Below the pieces are notes generated by a model, which worked only from the letters and a program-made list of their open reading frames with translations, was not told the origin of the DNA and made no database searches. This document shows positions 21,289 through 29,016 of a DNA stretch of 33,022 nucleotides, piece after piece; the stretch's first letter is position 1; every line of letters begins with the position of its first letter. This stretch comes from Candidatus Omnitrophota bacterium (lineage in GTDB: Bacteria; Omnitrophota; Gorgyraeia; Gygaellales; Profunditerraquicolaceae): positions 1 through 33,022 of the forward strand of contig JAPLMA010000035.1 of the NCBI GenBank assembly GCA_026387255.1, written 5' to 3'. The position numbers and the translations under genes were made by a program.

Positions 21289-22314
21289 TTATCCGCCGGT
21301 AAAAGGCTTGCAGGACTCTCGAATGATCAATTCCGCAGGAAGCAAAATCTTTTTTATTACTTTTTTACTTAAACCAATTAAGCGATTTAATTCTTTAACA
21401 CTTTCTTCGGCCATACGGATTAGTGGCTGACGCACCGTGGTTAACCCTACCGGGCCATAAAGCCCTGAAGGATTGTCATCAAAACCCACAATCGATAAAT
21501 CATTCGGGATATGCTTACCCAGTTCGCGCGCCACCGCCATTACCTCTAAGGCCATCGCGTCAGAGGCAACAAAAACAGCCGTGGCCGGATCAAGAGCCTT
21601 AATTAATTTCTCGGCCGCGCTTCTGGCGGCGCCCCGAGAGTAATCGGTTTCGAATATATACTCCTGCCTAACCGGAATACTATTTTTCTCCAGTGCTCGC
21701 CGATAACCCTCCAAGCGCTTAGCGGCTGCCTGAGTCATCAAATCACCGGTAATATGCGCAATTTTTTTGTGGCCTAATTCAATCAAATAATTAACGGCAT
21801 TTTCCGCGCCGCCGGCGTTATCAATAGCAATGCAAGAAACATCTAAATCATCCACATAATAATTAATTACCACACTCGGTATACCTTTGGCCAAGCTATC
21901 CTCTAATTGTGCGCGATTACCGATAATATCAGAAAAAATCACTCCTCCTACTCCGCGTAAAGATAATGGAGTGCGCGCATCAGTTAAATGCAAGAGTAAA
22001 TCCAGCTTTAAAACTTCACACATCGTACCTACACCACGGATAAGTTCCAGGGCATAAAATGAATAAAATACCCCTTCATAGCGCGGAATAACCAGAGCGA
22101 CAACATTGCTTTTACCGGTAGCCAGGCGCTGGGCAAGAACAGAAGGTTGAAATTTTAATTCCTTAACCACATTCATTACCTTAATGCGATTAGCTTCTTT
22201 GACACTGCCTACTTTGTTAATTACGCGTGAAACAGTGGTAATAGAAACGCCACTGGCCCGGGCGACATCTTCAATAGAAATATTTTTAGAGGGAAATTTT
22301 TTGGTGCGTGTCAT
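21289..22314 (-). CDS. LacI-family transcriptional regulator
   Basis: 341 residues. The N-terminal LacI helix-turn-helix ISIEDVARASGVSITTVSRVIN is at about 12-33 with its hinge helix (PSVLAQRLATGKS). A periplasmic-binding-protein-like effector domain follows, with GELMTQAAAKR-type and VFVASDAMALEVMAVA segments. It likely represses or activates sugar genes, and the neighbouring glycosidase/ABC locus on the same strand is the obvious candidate. The start at 22314 is 18 bases after the coiled-coil protein gene, with a weak ribosome site. Confidence 0.94.
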   Translation of the reverse strand: MTRTKKFPSKNISIEDVARASGVSITTVSRVINKVGSVKEANRIKVMNVVKELKFQPSVLAQRLATGKSNVVALVIPRYEGVFYSFYALELIRGVGTMCEVLKLDLLLHLTDARTPLSLRGVGGVIFSDIIGNRAQLEDSLAKGIPSVVINYYVDDLDVSCIAIDNAGGAENAVNYLIELGHKKIAHITGDLMTQAAAKRLEGYRRALEKNSIPVRQEYIFETDYSRGAARSAAEKLIKALDPATAVFVASDAMALEVMAVARELGKHIPNDLSIVGFDDNPSGLYGPVGLTTVRQPLIRMAEESVKELNRLIGLSKKVIKKILLPAELIIRESCKPFTGG

Positions 22315-22332
22315 TATTCTGAGTGAAACTAA

Positions 22333-23493
22333 TTATTTAATACTATCGCCAATCTTAAGCGGCGTACTCATTGTCTTTATATCACAAGCAGAAATATTCT
22401 CTCTTACTTGAATTACGGCAATAGAACCTATAGATTTACCTTCGCGGTAAACATTAAACGCGTCTCCGTGTTTAATCCCAGAAGTTGTACCTAAATCTAT
22501 AACGACAAAATTATTATCTGGATTCACTGCCAAAATCTTACCAGAAAATATGAGCGCATCCACTTTTAAGGGGTTTTCTTTTTGGGCCGCGCTTGTTGAG
22601 CGCACAACTATCGCCGGTAACTCTACCGACTCCCTTGGTTTACTCTCCAAGCTAGCGGAAGGTTTGCCACTTTTTATCGCATCTAACTCATCCTTAAGAA
22701 AACTAATCTGAGCTATCCTCTCTGTAAGCATAGTTTCCATCTCGCCTAAACGTTTTTCTACTGTATCTTTACCAACCTGCAAATCCTGAAGTTTCCGGTC
22801 TAAAGCTGATTTACGGCTATTTAAACTACCTAATTGCTTGATCAGCACTGCGCTTTCATTTTTAATATTTTTAAAACTATCCTGAATTTTCACTTTATCA
22901 TTTCTTTCTCGCACTACTTCTTGAGACATACTATCTAGAAGCTTCTGATTATAATCTAACTGCCTTAGAAGATCTAGTTTTTCATTACGTAAACTATGAA
23001 CATCTATCTCCAAAGCACCTTTATCTCTTTGCAGGGATTCATTGCTAATTTGTAAATTTCTTAATTCACTGCGCAGGGAAGTCAATTGTATTTCTAAATC
23101 GGTTTTTGCCTTAAGTATCCCTCCCCAATAAGCGTCAGTATTTTGCAAATCTACTTCTGGCTGGACAACTGCTGGCTGTTGACGTTGGCTCTTTAGTTTC
23201 TCGATTAACTCATCTCTTGTTTTGCTTACCAATTCAAACTTCTTCTGTAAATCACCCAAATTCTCAACTACTTTATCCCGATCAAGCCGCAGAGAATCAA
23301 TTCTATCCTTATTGCCATTTAACTCAAGCTCCAACTGACTAATCTTATTGGTCAAGGTAGTATTCTCGCTTTTTAAATCATTACGCTCCCTAACCAATAG
23401 CTGTTGAGAACCAGTTGCTTGTAAAAAAAGAAAAAGGCATACTACGGAAAAACCTATTAAACCGATTATGATAAATTTTATCTTCTGTTCCAT
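22333..23493 (-). CDS. Membrane-anchored coiled-coil protein with C-terminal beta domain
   Basis: 386 residues. One membrane helix near the N-terminus (FIIIGLIGFSVVCLFLFLQ, about residues 7-25) precedes a long, highly charged coiled coil (about residues 33-275). A low-complexity linker follows, then a small C-terminal domain (about 310-386) reading GKILAVNPDNNFVVIDLGTT-SGIKHGDAFNVYREGK. The last part resembles the C-terminal domains of FlgT-like or similar envelope proteins, but I do not name a family. Its position 14 bases after the ROK gene and 18 before the LacI gene puts it in that operon. Probably a periplasm-facing structural or scaffolding protein. Confidence 0.8.
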   Translation of the reverse strand: MEQKIKFIIIGLIGFSVVCLFLFLQATGSQQLLVRERNDLKSENTTLTNKISQLELELNGNKDRIDSLRLDRDKVVENLGDLQKKFELVSKTRDELIEKLKSQRQQPAVVQPEVDLQNTDAYWGGILKAKTDLEIQLTSLRSELRNLQISNESLQRDKGALEIDVHSLRNEKLDLLRQLDYNQKLLDSMSQEVVRERNDKVKIQDSFKNIKNESAVLIKQLGSLNSRKSALDRKLQDLQVGKDTVEKRLGEMETMLTERIAQISFLKDELDAIKSGKPSASLESKPRESVELPAIVVRSTSAAQKENPLKVDALIFSGKILAVNPDNNFVVIDLGTTSGIKHGDAFNVYREGKSIGSIAVIQVRENISACDIKTMSTPLKIGDSIK

Positions 23494-23507
23494 AACCCCC
23501 CCCCTAA

Positions 23508-24743
23508 TTATGATTGGGCGAATACTCTTTCTAAAACTAGGCTAGCCGCCCCCATGGCTACAGCATTCTCTCTTAACTGGGAATAAACAATTTTTATTTC
23601 CGTTGTTACTTCGCGAAAAGCCCAATCCATAACTGTAGACCTGACTTTATTTAAAAAATCATCCCCGGCCTCTTCAAATCCGCCACCAATGACCACCACT
23701 TGCGGATTAAGTAAATTTACTAGATAGGCAATCTTAATCCCTAATCTTTTGGCTGCGCTTTCTAAAACAATAGCCGCTGTCTCATTCTTCGCGCGAGACG
23801 CGATAAAAACACTTTTTAAATCTATATTTTCCGTACTCGTTTGAGTAATCCGAAAGAATTCTTCCGCTTTATCTTTTTCTTGCGCTAAAAGTAATTTCAG
23901 GTCATCAACAATCCCCAGATCCATCTCCCAACGCTTCAGGAAACAAGGATTTCCGGTTGCGCAACTGAAGAGATCCTGCTCTTTATAATTATACACCGAT
24001 ATTTCACCGGCATAACCTAAAGAGCCGCGGTAAACCTCACCATTAATCATAATACCACAACCAACTCCAGAAAACATATAAAGAACATTTTTATAACCAC
24101 CGGCTAAATCCAACCAATGCTCTCCGAAACAAGCGCTAGTTGCGTCATTTTCAATCAGCGCGGGTAGATTAAACTCTTTTTCCATCAATCCTTTTAATGG
24201 AAGGTCTACGGAAGCATAAGTATAATAATGATCCATCTTTTGCGGCCAATGGATTGAACCATCTTTCTTATTAATTAACCCGGCAATACCAACGCCAATA
24301 CCTTTTATACTTTCAACATAACCTTTAGAGCGCCTTAAGATCTCGCGCACAATTTCCAAAAGACATTCGGAAATTTCTTTCACTGATGCTTGTGGCCGGG
24401 TTACTTGGGTCTTGGTAATAATATTTCCTTTTAAATCCACCAACAAACCAACCATATTCATTAGATTTAATCCTACTCCAATAGCGCATCCTGCGCGCGG
24501 GTTTAAATCTAATAATACTGGCCGGCGGCCGCCTTCAGACACATCAAGCTCTTTTTCATAAACCAGATTGCGCTTGATAAAATCATCAACATAATTAGAG
24601 ATGGTTACCACATTCGTCCCCATCTTCTGTGAAATATCCGGCCGGCTTATCGGCCCAAGCTTCCTGAGTATATCAAGTATTTCAATGTTACGTTTTTCTT
24701 TTTCACTAAATACTTCTTTTTGTAAATCTAATATGTGCGACAA
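23508..24743 (-). CDS. ROK-family transcriptional regulator
   Basis: 411 residues. The N-terminal winged helix (ISRPDISQKMGTNVVTISNYVDDFIKR, about residues 33-60) is followed by a ROK domain with the ENDATSACFGEHW motif, where Asp is the catalytic base in kinases, and VFSG-type GVGCGIMINGEVYRGSLGYAGEI. The ATP-phosphate motif usually reading DxGGT is replaced (GVGLNLMNMVG), and the zinc motif is reduced to CATGNPC. It is therefore a NagC/XylR-like sugar-responsive regulator rather than a kinase. The start is a TTG at 24743 after an AAAGG site; no ATG is available nearby. It probably controls the glycosidase locus, and the repeats upstream (24754-24823) may be its own operator. Confidence 0.92.
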   Translation of the reverse strand: MSHILDLQKEVFSEKEKRNIEILDILRKLGPISRPDISQKMGTNVVTISNYVDDFIKRNLVYEKELDVSEGGRRPVLLDLNPRAGCAIGVGLNLMNMVGLLVDLKGNIITKTQVTRPQASVKEISECLLEIVREILRRSKGYVESIKGIGVGIAGLINKKDGSIHWPQKMDHYYTYASVDLPLKGLMEKEFNLPALIENDATSACFGEHWLDLAGGYKNVLYMFSGVGCGIMINGEVYRGSLGYAGEISVYNYKEQDLFSCATGNPCFLKRWEMDLGIVDDLKLLLAQEKDKAEEFFRITQTSTENIDLKSVFIASRAKNETAAIVLESAAKRLGIKIAYLVNLLNPQVVVIGGGFEEAGDDFLNKVRSTVMDWAFREVTTEIKIVYSQLRENAVAMGAASLVLERVFAQS

Positions 24744-24753
24744 TTATAAATAC

Positions 24754-24823
24754 CTTTCTTAAGTAGTAAATATTTAACTTTCTTAGATAATAAATATTAA
24801 AATATTACCATTAATTTACTACT
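24754..24823. promoter_or_regulatory. Operator-like direct and inverted repeats upstream of the ROK gene
   Basis: Two 21-base direct repeats lie at 24754-24774 and 24778-24798, identical at 18 positions, and share CTTTCTTA and TAAATATT. In addition AGTAGTAAAT (24762-24771) is an exact inverted match to ATTTACTACT (24814-24823). All of this is in the 109-base gap between the TPR gene and the ROK gene, where an autoregulated sugar regulator would bind. A TTGACT-type -35 lies at about 24838. Interpretation is inference; the repeats are seen directly. Confidence 0.6.
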
Positions 24824-24852
24824 AAAAATGGCTTAAGTCAAGTATTTTCAGG

Positions 24853-26430
24853 TTAATACACATCAACCATTATAAATGTATGGTCTATAATTCCTGTAGT
24901 GGAAACGAGAACCAAATTTGTCTCCTTTGTCCCCAGATCAGAATATGCGCATTCAAAACCTGGGTTAGATACGCTGGGGGTCGCTTGCCCTAAATTTCCT
25001 GACCAAAGATATTGCAACTCTACCTGGTTGCAGCCGCTTGCCGGCATATTAACTAAAGATGAAACTGCGGTTTTCTGATCTTTCTCCAAAATATAATCAT
25101 CGGATATTAACTCAGACCTACCCATTTCTAAAGCATTACTAGCATCTTTAAAAGATAAATCCAAGAACGTTTTTAAATTATACTCTAAGGGCTTATTTTC
25201 CTCAATCTCCTGAAGCCTTGCCTTAGCTAGTTTTGCAATTTCTTTTTGAGAATCTCCGGAGTTTTTAACCAAAGCACTATAATAATCCTTGGCCTTAACT
25301 AAATCGCCTTCCCATTGAGAAAGTAAACCCAATTGATAAAAGCTAGAAATGACCTGGGGAGTAATTGAAAGCTTAGCAGTTAACTTTTCAAAATAGCTTC
25401 TGGCTTCCTTAATATCCGTTAATACATACGCATCAATCATGGCGATTTTATAGACAGCCTCATCAAAATGCTTAGTCTCCGCATAAAGCTGAATCAATTG
25501 TAAGTAAAATTCTCTGGCTTTCTTATACTCCTTCATTTTTTCTAAGTTAAAAGCGCGCAAATAGATTTGTTCCTGATTAAAAACGTTTTTCTGGCCCAAT
25601 TCATCTATTTTTTCATAAATTTTTTCAGCGTAAGCCATATCATATAAGCCTGTTGGTTTATAAACAAATAGGCTGGCAATTTCAAACAACTCCTGGATAA
25701 ATTTATCAAGCGAAAGATCCTTTACTACCTTCTCGATATAAATATCATAAACGGTTTGTGCAAGCTCCAGGTTACCCTCTTTATAAAATCCCGCGGCGAT
25801 TGTTTTAAGCTCAAAATCAGTAATTTTCTCTTCCAGGAGCTTATCCACGTAAAGTTTATAAAGCTCCCGAGCTTTTACCTTTTCTCCGGATGATAAAAGT
25901 GAGTCTGCGATATTCTTAACCAATAAAGCATCCTTAGTTGCTCCGGCATAAGCTTTTACATCTATGATTAGATCAATTAAAGCTTGTGCGTAAAAAGCAT
26001 CCTGCTGTCCGCGATGAAACTGCCAAAGCAAAAGCCTGCTTTTAGGACGCAAGCAATCACTAACATCTGCTTCAGTAACAACTTTTTTGGCATTATCGAC
26101 AATCTGATCGCGATAATTATTCCCGTTTGCGAAATAATCATCCCAAGATTGTTTTTCTTCCAAATAACTAAGTTGAGTGAAACGTGCGAGCGCCTTATAA
26201 TAATTAATACAGGATTTGTTAGATTTATTTACAATTTTATAGTTATCCAGAAAATCTATAAATTCAGAGTATTGGTTTTCCTTAAAATATTTTATTTTTT
26301 CATTCTCAAAGCTCGCGCAGCCACAAGAGCCAACAGGATTATTGTCCTGGACAGCGACTGACTGGGAAAAAACAGGTATCAGAAAAAAAATACTAAACAT
26401 AAATACTCTAAATTTTAAATTTACCCACAT
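24853..26430 (-). CDS. Secreted TPR-repeat protein with PKD-like C-terminal domain
   Basis: 525 residues. The signal peptide is FMFSIFFLIPVFSQSVAV. A long helical solenoid of TPR-type repeats covers about residues 60-430 (for example AREFYLQLIQLYAETKHFDEA, KAKDYYSALVKNSGDS). The C-terminal ~75 residues form a beta-sandwich-like domain (LQYLWSGNLGQATPS, ECAYSDLGTKETNLVLVSTT) resembling PKD domains. Cysteines near the N-terminus (GSCGCAS) could form a disulfide. The ATG at 26430 has a GGAGGAGAT site. It follows the glycosidase gene by 12 bases, so it is part of the same operon, and is probably an envelope scaffold or binding protein for the sugar system. No named family is recognised. Confidence 0.8.
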   Translation of the reverse strand: MWVNLKFRVFMFSIFFLIPVFSQSVAVQDNNPVGSCGCASFENEKIKYFKENQYSEFIDFLDNYKIVNKSNKSCINYYKALARFTQLSYLEEKQSWDDYFANGNNYRDQIVDNAKKVVTEADVSDCLRPKSRLLLWQFHRGQQDAFYAQALIDLIIDVKAYAGATKDALLVKNIADSLLSSGEKVKARELYKLYVDKLLEEKITDFELKTIAAGFYKEGNLELAQTVYDIYIEKVVKDLSLDKFIQELFEIASLFVYKPTGLYDMAYAEKIYEKIDELGQKNVFNQEQIYLRAFNLEKMKEYKKAREFYLQLIQLYAETKHFDEAVYKIAMIDAYVLTDIKEARSYFEKLTAKLSITPQVISSFYQLGLLSQWEGDLVKAKDYYSALVKNSGDSQKEIAKLAKARLQEIEENKPLEYNLKTFLDLSFKDASNALEMGRSELISDDYILEKDQKTAVSSLVNMPASGCNQVELQYLWSGNLGQATPSVSNPGFECAYSDLGTKETNLVLVSTTGIIDHTFIMVDVY

Positions 26431-26442
26431 ATCTCCTCCCTA

Positions 26443-27759
26443 CTAAATCTTCTTGCCGCGAGTTTTTATCAAAACCGGATGTTTCCAAAACTCTCTGATA
26501 ACATAATATGCCTTACGCGGCAGGCGCTTATTAATACCATTTTCCAACTGTTCACTTAAGGCAACAATACCAAACCATTCCTCATCCATATTCTTGTTAC
26601 ATTGGGCCCGAATATCAAAATAATAACTGCCGTTAGACCAGCCGTTTTGGGTATCATGAACACTCCAAGATGCCGGATTATCTGAATTATGTTTCCACCA
26701 TTCATCTGTCCACTCAAATGATGTCCCACCGATACAATTTCCTTCCCCAATTTTATTATTCGCCAGATTCTCATAAATCTGATTCCATTGTGATTGCAAA
26801 AAGAATGCCTGCATATCCTGGTCTTCTCTCTTAAGATAGGCATCATAACAATCCGCACCGAATTCAGCCAAGAGTACCGGCTTATCAAATGTCATTCTTA
26901 AAGATTTAAAAAGATTGCCAAAAGTTTTACCGCGATAAATAATGCAAGCAACAAAATCAACGTCTGTGCAAAACTCATTGGCAAACTCTAACCCCACTAA
27001 CTCCCCATTACCCAAGCCGACTGGGTGCAGAGGGTCGATTTTATGTATCTCTTTAGACAAATCATTAACAAAAGAATAATAAATCTTCGCGCGCATCGAC
27101 TTTTGTTTCTGGGGGTTCGGTTCTTTATCGATATCTTCATTGCTCCATGCATTTACATATCCCAAACAAGAATAATTGTTTTCGTTTCCTAAAATCCACC
27201 CCAAGATACCCGGTTCATCTTTATACAAATTCACCATCGCGATAACATTGTTCTTTACTTTGCTTTGAAATTTATCATCGCCATAAAAAGGGCAAGGATA
27301 CTCCCAAAAACCTAGCCAATCACCCATCAGCGTACGAATACCGTATAAATTATAAAAATCACGAATAACTTGTTTTACTTCTTCTGGATCTTCATGTGCT
27401 TGGTAAAGACGAATAGTATTAACCCCCATCTCTTTCATTAATTTGCCATCGGCTATCCAAGGTTTAGATTTATCGCTCCACCAATCATATTCATGGTTAC
27501 TTCCTATCGCCACAGGATTATAACAAACACCTTTTATGATATAAAACGAACCATTAACGATTAATTGGTAATGCCGGTTAGGAAGTTTTTGAATACGCAC
27601 GCCCGGGGTCGGTTGACACCTGGAAAGGACAAAAGGCAGAAAACAGAAAACAGAAAACAGAAAAACCCAAAAAACTATTTTCTGTCCTCTGCCTTCTATT
27701 TTCTGTCCTTTGCCTTTTAACTTCTTACTTCTGGCCTTATTCGAACTTAATTTCGTCAA
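26443..27759 (-). CDS. Clan GH-A-like glycoside hydrolase (438 aa) with repeat-derived N-terminus
   Basis: Probable exported TIM-barrel glycosidase. The catalytic part starts near residue 60 (NGSFYIIKGVCYNPVAIGS). ILGNENNYS carries the likely acid/base Glu and LLAEFGADCYD the likely nucleophile Glu, the pattern of clan GH-A families such as GH2 and GH5. The specific family and substrate are not clear. The N-terminus is odd: residues about 14-50 are translated from an inverted-repeat element (27621-27719) and form a basic then hydrophobic stretch ending in LSRC that would work as a signal peptide. The only available start upstream is a TTG at 27759, inside the end of the preceding gene. A close relative, the barrel of the 802-aa protein at 29017-31416, lies two genes upstream. 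Confidence 0.85.
   Translation of the reverse strand: MTKLSSNKARSKKLKGKGQKIEGRGQKIVFWVFLFSVFCFLPFVLSRCQPTPGVRIQKLPNRHYQLIVNGSFYIIKGVCYNPVAIGSNHEYDWWSDKSKPWIADGKLMKEMGVNTIRLYQAHEDPEEVKQVIRDFYNLYGIRTLMGDWLGFWEYPCPFYGDDKFQSKVKNNVIAMVNLYKDEPGILGWILGNENNYSCLGYVNAWSNEDIDKEPNPQKQKSMRAKIYYSFVNDLSKEIHKIDPLHPVGLGNGELVGLEFANEFCTDVDFVACIIYRGKTFGNLFKSLRMTFDKPVLLAEFGADCYDAYLKREDQDMQAFFLQSQWNQIYENLANNKIGEGNCIGGTSFEWTDEWWKHNSDNPASWSVHDTQNGWSNGSYYFDIRAQCNKNMDEEWFGIVALSEQLENGINKRLPRKAYYVIREFWKHPVLIKTRGKKI
27621..27719. repeat. Purine/pyrimidine inverted-repeat element inside a glycosidase gene
   Basis: One half is built from GGACAAAAGGCAGAAAACAG-like units and the other from the complementary CTGTCCTCTGCCTTCTATTTT-like units, with internal AGAAAACAG tandem copies. 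It is read through in frame by the glycosidase gene and encodes its basic and hydrophobic N-terminal segments. It looks like a dispersed intergenic repeat of the REP/MITE kind rather than ordinary coding sequence. Confidence 0.75.
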
Positions 27760-28885
27760 GGTAGAAAGTAGCGCCTTCTGGATTATTGTCTATATTAGTT
27801 GACCAGGCAAAACCTCCGATAATATACGACATATCTTTGCCCTTTAAGTCGATAGTATACTGTGTCCACTCTTTGTTCAGGATCACCGGACCGATAGTCG
27901 CGCTGTCTGAATCCGAGAACTCTCCCATAATGCCACCAACCTTAAACTCTTCAATGCGCTCGCCGCCTTTTTCACCGCGCGCCCAGAAAGTCAGTTTGGT
28001 AGTTTTGGAAAGATCAAACCCCGCATCAAGATTACCCCAGTTGTTCGCTGGATTCTGCCAGAAAATTCCTGCCCAACGCGCTCCCTGAGCAGCTTTTCCA
28101 TTATAAATTATCTTAATACAGGTATCTCCTAAATACGCATCTTCTTTTGAAGCGCCATCATATTTTATGTCGCCATAATCACCCATCCAACCAGAAGGAA
28201 TAAAATGGTTGGCGATACTTGATCGGTCCGCGTAAATATAAAATGGCATAGCTTGCTGCTTTACGCCTTCTGACTTTAACTGCGTATCAACCTCGAATTT
28301 TATATCATCAAGATAAAATGTAGCTCCATCGGGGTTTAAATCCGCGGTGGTCGTCCAGCCAAAAGCACCATTAACGTAAGAAAGATCTTTACCCACTAAA
28401 TTAACTGTGTACTGCTTCCAGGTATTCGTCAATTCAATCGGCCCCATCTCAACCATTACAGAATCAGGATATGTGCCCTTGATTCCGCCCGCCATTATTT
28501 TCTGGATTACCTCACCACCTTTTGCCCCACGCGCCCAAAAAGTAAGTTTGGTCATCCCAGTCAAATCAAACCCACCTTTTTTGTTTCCCCAGTTGTTCGC
28601 GGGATTCTGCCAATAAACACCTGTCCAACCTTGACCCTGTGATTTCTTAGCGCTATAGATAAACTGAATGCTCGTTACACCACTATGCGGATTATCCGCA
28701 GACTGGTCGTTCATTCTAATATCGCCATAATCACCCATCCAACCAGAAGGAATGTAATGGTTATCTTTGGCATTCTTATCCGAGAAAACCACAAACTCCT
28801 TAGGGCTGGCAGCTTTATCTTCGGCTACGGCCATTGCCGGAACCAAAAGGCCTAAAGCCAACAACATTACTAATAACTTTTTCAT
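27737..28885 (-). CDS. Exported protein of two tandem carbohydrate-binding-like domains
   Basis: 382 residues from the ATG at 28885 (GGAGGTGGGT site); an in-frame GTG 6 bases earlier is less likely. The signal peptide is MKKLLVMLLALGLLVPAMAVA. Two copies of a roughly 175-residue module follow, each running from a HYIPSGWMGDYGDI or HFIPSGWMGDYGDI motif through YWQNPANNWGN or FWQNPANNWGN, KLTFWARG-KGG and TFYLDDIKFE/TFYLDEIKFE. The jelly-roll-like pattern with a terminal Asp-rich strand resembles carbohydrate-binding modules, but no CBM family number is claimed. It lies between the two glycosidases and probably holds the same polysaccharide. Confidence 0.85.
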   Translation of the reverse strand: MKKLLVMLLALGLLVPAMAVAEDKAASPKEFVVFSDKNAKDNHYIPSGWMGDYGDIRMNDQSADNPHSGVTSIQFIYSAKKSQGQGWTGVYWQNPANNWGNKKGGFDLTGMTKLTFWARGAKGGEVIQKIMAGGIKGTYPDSVMVEMGPIELTNTWKQYTVNLVGKDLSYVNGAFGWTTTADLNPDGATFYLDDIKFEVDTQLKSEGVKQQAMPFYIYADRSSIANHFIPSGWMGDYGDIKYDGASKEDAYLGDTCIKIIYNGKAAQGARWAGIFWQNPANNWGNLDAGFDLSKTTKLTFWARGEKGGERIEEFKVGGIMGEFSDSDSATIGPVILNKEWTQYTIDLKGKDMSYIIGGFAWSTNIDNNPEGATFYLDEIKFE

Positions 28886-29016
28886 ACCCACCTCCTATTA
28901 TTGATTCTTGGTTATAGGTTTTAGGTTTGCGATATCCGCTAACTAAAAACCTTAAAAATTATTCATCCTTAAACCCGCTCCTTTCTCCTCCACAAAGATT
29001 ATTTTCATTACTTATC
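28886..29016 (-). other. Gap between glycosidase and carbohydrate-binding protein genes
   Basis: 131 bases. It holds the AGGAGG ribosome site for the gene downstream and a partial stretch (TTATAGGTTTTAGGTTTGCG) that looks like a remnant of the AT-rich repeat family seen at 3851-4010. No protein or terminator is evident. Confidence 0.4.
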
